A stretch of DNA of 5,335 nt. Source: an uncultured Lachnospiraceae bacterium (GTDB taxonomy: Bacteria; Bacillota; Clostridia; Lachnospirales; Lachnospiraceae). The stretch spans positions 1-5,335 of the forward strand of contig USKC01000229.1 in NCBI GenBank assembly GCA_900555195.1, in the 5' to 3' direction. Below the pieces are notes generated by a model. It was not told the DNA's origin, ran no database searches, and saw only the letters and a program-made list of their open reading frames with translations. Both the position numbers and the translations under genes were made by a program. Below, piece by piece: positions 1-4,898 of this stretch (positions within the stretch are counted from its first letter, which is position 1; the number at the start of each line of letters is the position of its first letter).

Positions 1-226
1 CTTTATGCAGGCTTGCCGGGGAGATGTTCACCGTAATGCGCAGCGGAGGGAGCGCGATCCCCGCATTCTTTAACGCCACCCGGATCCGTTCTCTGGCCTC
101 CTTCACCTCACTTCCCAAAAGGCCCACCATCTCAAAGCCGGGAAGCCCTCTGGCGCAGTCCACTTCCACGCGCGCCAGATAGCATTCCAGCCCATTCAGC
201 CCGCCGCTCATAATCGTACTGTACAT
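1..226 (-). CDS. comM: YifB/ComM-family Mg-chelatase-like AAA ATPase, N-terminal part only
   Basis: This is the 5' end of a gene that runs off the left edge; about 75 codons are visible. The protein starts MYSTIMSGGLNGLECYL and continues with VEVDCARGLPGFEMVGL, then VKEARERIRVALKNAG and LPPLRITVNISPASL. This is the characteristic N-terminal domain of the YifB/ComM family (family knowledge: V-E-VD-s-GLP-f-ivGL, then VkEsrERvraAlkNsG, then RitVNLaPA). Family members are cytoplasmic AAA+ proteins with a Lon-like N-terminal domain and a Mg-chelatase-type ATPase. ComM is a helicase acting in natural transformation in some Gram-negative bacteria; the role in Clostridia is unclear. The ATPase motifs lie outside the window. 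The ATG at 226 is chosen because family homology begins there and purine-rich Shine-Dalgarno-like sequence (GGAGGG at 238-243, AAAGGG at 232-237) precedes it. It lies 89 bp downstream of the end of sigK, in the same orientation. Confidence 0.9.
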   Translation of the reverse strand, partial: MYSTIMSGGLNGLECYLARVEVDCARGLPGFEMVGLLGSEVKEARERIRVALKNAGIALPPLRITVNISPASLHK

Positions 227-238
227 ATAGACCCTTTC

Positions 239-256
239 CCTCCTTTCTTTCGGAGG
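239..256 (-). promoter_or_regulatory. Possible hairpin covering the comM ribosome binding site
   Basis: On the minus strand CCTCC (256-252) and GGAGG (243-239) can pair across an 8-base loop. The 3' arm is the best Shine-Dalgarno match for the ATG at 226. The stem is only 5 bp, so this may be chance. The rest of the 227-315 gap between sigK and comM shows no clear promoter or terminator. Confidence 0.25.
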
Positions 257-315
257 CCGGCTTTCTCTTGCGTAAGGATTCCCTTTCAGACCGCCTTCGC
301 AGACCTTATAAACAT

Positions 316-393
316 TCAGACAGACTGCGCCTCCATCTTCTCAAAGCCTTCTCGCAGCTTAAGAAGCGCCCTTTTCTCAATGCGGGATACATA
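316..393 (-). pseudogene. sigK: sigK 3' segment (C-terminal end of sigma-K, separated from its 5' part)
   Basis: Read leftward from 393, the frame encodes YVSRIEKRALLKLREG, nine further residues ending in EAQSV, and a TGA stop at 316-318. YVSRIEKRAL is the C-terminal half of the region 4.2 recognition helix of SigK (B. subtilis SigK has ISRSYVSRIEKRALMKM at this place). The segment has no start codon of its own: going upstream in frame it enters element DNA and meets a TAG before any ATG, GTG or TTG. It is therefore silent as a separate gene. It supplies exactly what the sigK segment ending at 4920 lacks. Fusion at the shared TA gives AGC-TAT-GTA (Ser-Tyr-Val) in frame, adding 25 codons and a stop. 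It is labelled pseudogene only because it is a gene fragment in this configuration; the more likely reading is a conditionally disrupted gene restored by excision. Confidence 0.93.
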
Positions 394-419
394 TTCTGCT
401 GTTCCATCAGGGATAAAAA
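366..419. other. attR: left-hand element/chromosome junction in sigK
   Basis: The crossover dinucleotide TA lies at 392-393. The element side (394-419, plus strand) reads TTCT, GCTGTT, CCAT, CAGGGATAAAAA. The chromosome side (391 and below) is the sigK 3' segment. The element arm is the mirror image of the arm at the other junction (4894-4919): the 6-mer and the 12-mer match perfectly as inverted repeats at identical distances from the TA. This symmetry and the restored SigK frame independently point to the same dinucleotide. Confidence 0.88.
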
Positions 420-714
420 CAAGGAATAACTCTCTTTGCGAACTATCCTAAATTCAGAATGCAAGCCCTATGCGGCCATCATACCACATACCAGCTTCCG
501 TCAGATCACGCCCGGCTGTCCCGGGCACCAGATGTGTCAAGCCTGTCCCTGCTGTTTGCCTCCCGCCTCAGAAAGCAGGATAAGGAACAGGTTTTCTTAT
601 ACTATACTTCCTGCCGGGGCTCTTGGCAAGCTTTTTTTCGTCCGCATTCAGCCGGGCCCCGACGCGCTGGCATTTGCGGCGGAACGGACGCGGAGGGCTG
701 AGCGGGAGGCCGGT
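394..714. other. Element left end with no clear gene; imperfect hairpins
   Basis: About 320 bp lie between the last recombinase gene and attR. The reading frames here show no family resemblance. Visible structure: a perfect 6-bp stem (GCCCGG 510-515 with CCGGGC 521-526) and a longer imperfect inverted repeat (CCTGTCCCTGCT at 542-553 against AGCAGGATAAGGAACAGG at 574-591). Neither is followed by a T-run on the minus strand, so they do not look like terminators. A minus-strand promoter-like sequence lies at 601-629. The region could be the 3' untranslated tail of the operon or a small structured transcript. Confidence 0.5.
601..629 (-). promoter_or_regulatory. Promoter-like sequence (vegetative type) pointing toward attR and comM
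   Basis: On the minus strand TTGCCA (629-624) is followed after 17 bases by TATAGT (606-601). Each box matches the sigma-A consensus at 5 of 6 positions with ideal spacing. A transcript would start near 594 and run leftward through the hairpin region, attR, the sigK 3' segment and into comM. It might supply comM transcription while the element is in place. This is a motif-only prediction. Confidence 0.4.
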
Positions 715-1641
715 TCATCTTCGCCTTCTCATCTGGCGGAGGGCGGCAGCGGCGGCAAAGGTTTCCTGTGATATAATTGCTTCATGCGCTCCTGGCACTC
801 GGATCCACGCCTCCTGCGGCAGGGCCTCGCTCTTTTTGCTACCTATGGATACGGGCCTGCTCTTTCCGTATATGGCGGTTCCTGTATATCTTGCATCCGA
901 GAGGATGCGGCTGACTGCGGCGGGCGTCCATCCTTTCAACGCCCCTTCTCCTTCTTTCCTATCCAAAGCCGCCGGGCTGGGAATCCCTTCTGCATTCAAA
1001 AGGCCGGCGATGGCACTCTGCGACATTCCTTCCAGATAGAGCGAAAATATCCTGCGCACCACCTCCGCCGTCTGCGGCCGCGGCAGCAACCTGTCGCGCC
1101 GGGAAATGTCCTTCTGGTAGCCATAGGGCGGCCGCGCCGTCACAAATTTGCCCTGGCCCGCCTTCATGCGCCGCACGCTTCTCACCTTGCGGGAAAGTTC
1201 TGCACTGTAGGCCGCATACAGAATATTTCTGAATCCCACCTCAATGGAACCGGCCGCCCCCATCCCTTCAAAGCTGTCAAAATGGTCGTTTACCGAGATG
1301 AAACGGATGCCCAGCCTGGGAAAGATCTGTTCCAGATACCTGCCTACTTCCAGATAATTCCGTCCAAACCGTGACAGATCCTTTACCAGAATGCATCCTA
1401 TTCTGCCTTCCTTTGCCCCGGAAAGAAGGGCCCGCACGCCGGGGCGGTCAAAATTCGCTCCGCTGTATCCGTCGTCTATGAATTCTTCCATCCGTCTTCC
1501 CCTCAGGCCGTCATGCTTCCGTACATATTCTGTAAGCAGCATCCGCTGGCCTTCGATGCTTCGGCTGTTTCTCCCCTCCTGCTTTCTTTTATCCTCTTCA
1601 GATATCCGCAGATACAGGGCGATCGTCTCCTTTTTATTCAT
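715..1641 (-). CDS. Serine recombinase C, short form without the zinc-ribbon domain
   Basis: This is a 308-residue serine site-specific recombinase. The N-terminal resolvase/invertase catalytic domain (about 7-155) has the nucleophile in IALYLRIS (Ser14), then DDGYSG (57-61 region) and VKDLSRFGRNY with the conserved arginines. A Recombinase-type DNA-binding domain follows (about 172-290), with PPYGY, VVRRIFSLYLEG, LLNAEGIPSP, SRILSDARYTG and HEAIISQETF. The protein then ends in a basic RQMRRRR. Recombinases A and B continue at the equivalent point with a four-cysteine zinc ribbon and a C-terminal tail; this protein has neither, and no zinc-ribbon remnant is seen in the other frames downstream. 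It may be a natural short form acting with its partners, or a C-terminally truncated gene. Its ATG overlaps the stop of recombinase B as ATGA (1638-1641), implying translational coupling. The three recombinases share the segment around KDLSRFGRNY and EQIFP and appear to be paralogues. Confidence 0.92.
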   Translation of the reverse strand: MNKKETIALYLRISEEDKRKQEGRNSRSIEGQRMLLTEYVRKHDGLRGRRMEEFIDDGYSGANFDRPGVRALLSGAKEGRIGCILVKDLSRFGRNYLEVGRYLEQIFPRLGIRFISVNDHFDSFEGMGAAGSIEVGFRNILYAAYSAELSRKVRSVRRMKAGQGKFVTARPPYGYQKDISRRDRLLPRPQTAEVVRRIFSLYLEGMSQSAIAGLLNAEGIPSPAALDRKEGEGALKGWTPAAVSRILSDARYTGTAIYGKSRPVSIGSKKSEALPQEAWIRVPGAHEAIISQETFAAAAALRQMRRRR

Positions 1642-3080
1642 TCCAAGCCCCTATCTGTATGTTCTTGCGCATCTGCTGCATCGTTCTTCCCCCAAAACCC
1701 TTCCCATGGAGCGGTGAAGGCAAAAAAAAGCCGCACCTGCCCCTTTTGCACCATCACTTTTCTCACCAGGGCCTGATACCATTTCCCGGCCGAAGGCGCG
1801 AAACGCTTCTCATGCCCCCGATCCTTCAGAAAGGCCGGCGCCGTATCCGCGCAAAGGGCAGCACAGGTCAGGAATGCCCGGAGCAATTCCAGAAACGCCG
1901 CTTCTTCCACGGAAGACGCGCTGCAGCCTTCTCTTTTTTTATATTTTTCCGGACAGCGGAAACGGTACCGCACGGAACCATCCTTTCCACAGTATCCGGA
2001 ATCCCGCTGCATCCTTCGGCGGCAGTACCCACATATAATCAGGCCCTTCAGGCAATTCTCCGGTCGCGTTCGCTTCGGGCCGCCTGCAGGATGGACATGG
2101 CGCGCCGCCTGTTCCATCAGTTCCCTGACCGCCTCATACGCTTCTCTTTCTATAATGGCTTCATGGGTGTTTTCAATCAGATGCCATTCCTCCCGGGGAA
2201 TCTTCTTTTCTCCCTCCCCCAGATAATAGGCCCGTTTCGATTTTTGTTCCACAATGCAGCCACAGTAAACCGGGTTTCCCAAAATAAAACGCACGCCGGA
2301 GGCCGACCAGAGCGGCTGCCTCTCCCATCCCGCTTCTTTTTCCTTCCCATTTCGCATGCGGCCGGTCGGAATGCCTTCATCATTCAGCAGTCTCGCTATG
2401 GCGGTCACTCCTACGCCCTGCAGGCGCAGGGCAAAGATTCTTCTTACCACCTTCGCCTGCGTCTCATCTGTCACCAACATCCTTCTTTCTGGACTGCTGC
2501 CTGTCTTGGCACGGGCAATCCGGTATCCATAAGGAGCCGTTTTGGCGAGATACCAGCCGCACTTTTTCCGAAGTTCCAGGTGTGTGCAGATCTTCGCTGA
2601 GATGTCCTTTGCATAGGCATGATGGCAGATATTTTTGACCGAAATCTCCAGTTCCCGGTTCCCTCCTACCTCTCTGCTGTCATAATGATCGTCCACTGAA
2701 AGGAAACGAACGCCCAGGAGAGGAAAAATCTGTTCCAGATAAACCCCGGCCTCCATGTAGTTCCTGCCAAACCGGGACAGATCCTTGACCACTACGCAGC
2801 CGATCTCCCCTCTTCTTATGGACTCCATCATCTCTGCAAAGGCCGGTCTGGCAAAATCCGTTCCTGTCCTTCCATTATCCTGATAGATGCCCGCCAGCTT
2901 CAGATCCTTCCTGCCGGAAAGAAAACGCTGCAGATATTCCACCTGCGTCCGCATGGCCTCCTTTCCATCCCCGTTATCCTTTACGGAAAGGCGGGCGTAA
3001 ATGGCCGCCGCGATCCTTTTTTCTTCCATATTATAGAGGCAGGCCGCCGCGTCCGGATTATTTCTCTTCGTCCTGGCCAT
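1638..3080 (-). CDS. Large serine recombinase B (TnpX/SpoIVCA type)
   Basis: This is a 480-residue serine recombinase that would act on the att sites of the element. Domains: resolvase catalytic domain (about 23-165), with nucleophile Ser32 in AAAIYARLS and conserved VVVKDLSRFGRNY; Recombinase domain (about 180-325), with APYGYRI, VVRRIFALRLQG, LLNDEGIPTG, RFILGNPVYCG and THEAIIERE; zinc ribbon with Cys350, Cys353, Cys376 and Cys386; then a C-terminal tail. Its length resembles B. subtilis SpoIVCA, the skin recombinase (about 500 residues). The ATG at 3080 is preferred because GGAGG lies at 3094-3098, although the 13-base spacing is long. An in-frame ATG at 3137 would add 19 residues but has no good Shine-Dalgarno sequence, and the catalytic domain does not need that extension. 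A 73-bp gap separates it from recombinase A and contains a 6-bp inverted repeat (CCGGAA 3112-3117, TTCCGG 3121-3126). Its stop overlaps the start of recombinase C. Function within the trio is not assigned. Confidence 0.94.
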   Translation of the reverse strand: MARTKRNNPDAAACLYNMEEKRIAAAIYARLSVKDNGDGKEAMRTQVEYLQRFLSGRKDLKLAGIYQDNGRTGTDFARPAFAEMMESIRRGEIGCVVVKDLSRFGRNYMEAGVYLEQIFPLLGVRFLSVDDHYDSREVGGNRELEISVKNICHHAYAKDISAKICTHLELRKKCGWYLAKTAPYGYRIARAKTGSSPERRMLVTDETQAKVVRRIFALRLQGVGVTAIARLLNDEGIPTGRMRNGKEKEAGWERQPLWSASGVRFILGNPVYCGCIVEQKSKRAYYLGEGEKKIPREEWHLIENTHEAIIEREAYEAVRELMEQAARHVHPAGGPKRTRPENCLKGLIICGYCRRRMQRDSGYCGKDGSVRYRFRCPEKYKKREGCSASSVEEAAFLELLRAFLTCAALCADTAPAFLKDRGHEKRFAPSAGKWYQALVRKVMVQKGQVRLFFAFTAPWEGFWGKNDAADAQEHTDRGLE

Positions 3081-3093
3081 CTGTGCGTAAATT

Positions 3094-3098
3094 CCTCC
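3094..3098 (-). promoter_or_regulatory. Ribosome binding site of recombinase B
   Basis: GGAGG within AAGGAGGAA on the minus strand. It decides the start at 3080 over the upstream ATG at 3137. The 13-base spacer is longer than usual, and no ATG, GTG or TTG is available closer in frame. Confidence 0.55.
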
Positions 3099-3153
3099 TT
3101 CCCATCTGCGGCCGGAATCATTCCGGAAAGGATGCATGCGCAGCCGCAGCTTT

Positions 3154-4470
3154 CTATTCTAACCGGAAGGTAAAATAAATCCGGATATGGCAGCGATCCT
3201 GTATCTCTATTCTTTCCATGAGATAAAAAAAGAACGCGCGCTGCCGGCCTTCCCCGCTCACGTTCCGCACTGTCGGCCGATCTGCAGCCCTCTGCCCCCA
3301 TAACGCTTCCGCCAGCCTCTGCAGTTCCTCCACCGCTCCCAGAAGCAGGGCTTCCCGGATCCGGCCGCCCTGAGGGCAGCTTCTTCCATTCTCCTTTCGC
3401 GTCCTGCACACATAGTAGACATAGGTCTTTCCAGCCGCATGGGCGTTCCGACGCACCATACCCCTGCCGCAGGAGGGACAATACAAAAGGCCGGAAAGGG
3501 GATACGGCTTTCCGCCCCCTGGCGCGAGCCGCGTATCCCGTCCGATCAGGCGGCGAACCGTTTCAAACTCCCGCTTCAAAAGAATCGGTTCATGCGTATT
3601 TTCCACCTTTTTCCACTCCTGTTCGGGCACCCGGAATTTTTTCTTCATTTTATAACTGTATGTCCGCTCTCTTCCCTGAACCATGGTTCCTGTATAAATC
3701 TCATTGTTCAGAATGCGGCTTACGGACTGCGCGCACCAGACAGCCCTGTCTTTACGCTGAAACGGCGTATAATAGGCCCATCCCTGCAGCTTCTTATACT
3801 CCAGCGGGGAAGGGATTCCTTTTTCATTCAGCCTCCGCGCAATCTGTGCACAGCTGTCTCCCTGAAGCCTTCTTTTGAAAATATCCCGCACGATCCCGGC
3901 CGCGCGTTCGTCCACACAGAGCTTGTGCGGCTCCTGGGGACTGCGCCCATATCCATAGGGAGCGAAGGAGCCGATGTGATCCCCCCGCAGATATCTCACC
4001 CGGATCTGGCCTCGCACCTTCAGGGAAATATCCCGGCTGTATGCATCGTTCAGCAGGTTCTTAAAGGGAAGCAGAAGAAAATCTGTCCCCTCCTCGCTGT
4101 CATAGCCGTCATTTATCGCCAGAAAACGGACGCCAAGGATTGGAAAGATCTGTTCGATATACCTCCCGGTCTCTATGTAATTCCTGCCGAACCTGGACAA
4201 ATCCTTGACCACCACGCAGTCAATGCGGCCCGCCCGAATGTCCGCAAACATCTCCTGTACCGCCGGACGTTCAAAAGTGACTCCGCTGTAGCCGTCGTCC
4301 ACCCGTTCTGAACAGACCTCTATCTCCGGCCGCTCCTGCAAAAAGGCGCGGATCAATTCCCTCTGATTGACAACGCTGTCGCTTTCTTCTTTATCCCCGT
4401 CTTCCCGGGACAGGCGGATGTAGATGGCGGCGCGGCGTTTCTTCTTCTCCTCTCCCCTTTCAGCCGTCAT
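3154..4470 (-). CDS. Large serine recombinase A (TnpX/SpoIVCA type), first of three
   Basis: This is a 438-residue serine recombinase. The catalytic domain (about 13-155) has nucleophile Ser21 in AAIYIRLS, VDDGYSGVTFERP and VVVKDLSRFGRNYIE. The Recombinase domain (about 165-305) has APYGYGRSP, IVRDIFKRRLQG, RLNEKGIPSP, SRILNNEIYTG and THEPILLKREF. The zinc ribbon uses Cys331, Cys334, Cys355 and Cys365. The tail ends MERIEIQDRCHIRIYFTF, a C-terminal strand pattern common in this family. It is rather short for a large serine recombinase; the stretch after the last cysteine is compact. The ATG at 4470 is chosen because the catalytic domain begins soon after it, purine-rich GGGGAAGAGG sits just upstream, and it overlaps the upstream 98-residue gene by 11 bases (4460-4470), indicating coupling. 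An in-frame ATG at 4551 would add 27 residues inside the upstream gene and is unlikely. All expected catalytic residues appear intact. Confidence 0.94.
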   Translation of the reverse strand: MTAERGEEKKKRRAAIYIRLSREDGDKEESDSVVNQRELIRAFLQERPEIEVCSERVDDGYSGVTFERPAVQEMFADIRAGRIDCVVVKDLSRFGRNYIETGRYIEQIFPILGVRFLAINDGYDSEEGTDFLLLPFKNLLNDAYSRDISLKVRGQIRVRYLRGDHIGSFAPYGYGRSPQEPHKLCVDERAAGIVRDIFKRRLQGDSCAQIARRLNEKGIPSPLEYKKLQGWAYYTPFQRKDRAVWCAQSVSRILNNEIYTGTMVQGRERTYSYKMKKKFRVPEQEWKKVENTHEPILLKREFETVRRLIGRDTRLAPGGGKPYPLSGLLYCPSCGRGMVRRNAHAAGKTYVYYVCRTRKENGRSCPQGGRIREALLLGAVEELQRLAEALWGQRAADRPTVRNVSGEGRQRAFFFYLMERIEIQDRCHIRIYFTFRLE

Positions 4471-4756
4471 ACGCCTCTTCCCCTTCTGTCCATCCTTCGG
4501 AAGCGAGGAACCGGTCAGCCTGCTCCAGCCTGTCTGTGAGCGTATCCCCATTCTCCATGAACACCGCTTCCACGATCAGATCCTTATATCGGAACAAGCA
4601 GGGATCCCTGATCTGACGCAGGAAGCTCCGCATGCGTTCCTCTGCCGGAAGGGACGCATCAATTTTGACTTCTCGGATATCAACCAAGCCGTCCTGTTCC
4701 TTTGCGCCCGTTTTGCCAGGGCCCTCCTTCTTTGTTTCTGCCGCAATCTCTTCCAT
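4460..4756 (-). CDS. 98-residue protein of unknown function, first gene of the recombinase operon
   Basis: A small soluble acidic protein with no signal peptide, membrane segment or cysteine pair. The N-terminal 25 residues are charged and low in complexity (MEEIAAETKKEGPGKTGAKE). The ordered core is DIREVKIDASLPAEERMRSF, LRQIRDPCLFRYKDLIVEAV and a C-terminal helix-rich stretch TLTDRLEQADRFLASEGW. I recall similar small proteins (VDIREVKID...LP.EER...F..QI..P) next to serine recombinase genes in clostridial elements, but cannot name a characterised family. The start at 4756 has GGCGGA shortly upstream; an in-frame extension to 4867 would run through the terminator hairpin and promoter. Its stop overlaps the start of recombinase A, so the two are probably co-translated. 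A recombination directionality factor is a plausible role by position and size only. Confidence 0.8.
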   Translation of the reverse strand: MEEIAAETKKEGPGKTGAKEQDGLVDIREVKIDASLPAEERMRSFLRQIRDPCLFRYKDLIVEAVFMENGDTLTDRLEQADRFLASEGWTEGEEAYDG

Positions 4757-4791
4757 ATATATTCCGCCCGTTTTCTTCTTTCTGTTGCTGC

Positions 4792-4821
4792 ATTCTATGT
4801 GAGGCGGACGTTGTCCTATTC
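4792..4821 (-). promoter_or_regulatory. Sigma-E-like sporulation promoter of the recombinase operon
   Basis: On the minus strand GAATAGG (4821-4815) is followed after 15 bases by CATAGAAT (4799-4792). The B. subtilis sigma-E consensus, as I recall it, is roughly KMATATT, 14-15 bases, CATACA-T. The -10 differs at one defined position and the -35 matches at 5 of 7. The predicted transcript starts near 4785, leaving a leader of about 29 bases before the ATG at 4756. The overlapping TAGGACAACG (4818-4809) fits the SpoIIID consensus WWRRACARNY at 9 of 10 positions. Both factors act in the mother cell, which is where a sigK-interrupting element must be excised. Motif evidence only. Confidence 0.5.
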
Positions 4822-4841
4822 CTGCGCCCTGAAACAGGGAC

Positions 4842-4898
4842 AAAAAGCGTGTGCAGGCAGTCTGCAATTACGGCAGGCACTGCCCGTACACGCTTTTT
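4842..4898 (-). terminator. Strong, probably bidirectional hairpin terminator between sigK 5' segment and the element operon
   Basis: Arms at 4834-4861 and 4879-4906 are inverted repeats matching at 25 of 28 positions, with a 17-base loop. On the minus strand the three mismatches become G-U pairs. The GC-rich stem (GCGTGTACGGGCAGT against ACTGCCTGCACACGC) is followed by TTTTT and preceded by AAAAA, the layout of a bidirectional Rho-independent terminator. The in-frame stop (TAA, 4868-4870) of the interrupted sigK frame sits in the loop. It should stop sigK transcription before the element genes and isolate them on their own promoter. Confidence 0.8.

Noticed and set aside
602..718. 38-codon minus-strand frame whose ATG overlaps the stop of recombinase C (ATGA)
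   Set aside because: Proline/arginine-rich composition, no family resemblance, and overlap with the promoter-like boxes; the stop-start overlap alone is weak evidence.
1659..2600. Long plus-strand open frame of 313 codons (and similar plus-strand frames at 784-1374, 3439-4311 and 4424-5167)
   Set aside because: These lie opposite well-supported recombinase or sigK genes, have no recognisable domains, and are by-products of GC-rich codon use on the minus strand.
3112..3126. 6-bp inverted repeat between recombinases A and B as a terminator
   Set aside because: Short stem with a 3-base loop and no T-run after it; at most a minor mRNA hairpin.
3081..3137. Upstream start for recombinase B at 3137
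   Set aside because: No Shine-Dalgarno sequence before it and no family homology in the added 19 residues; the start at 3080 follows AAGGAGGAA.
4757..4867. N-terminal extension of the 98-residue protein back to 4867
   Set aside because: The extension would be translated from the terminator loop and across the predicted promoter; 4756 has a nearby ribosome binding site and gives a coherent protein.
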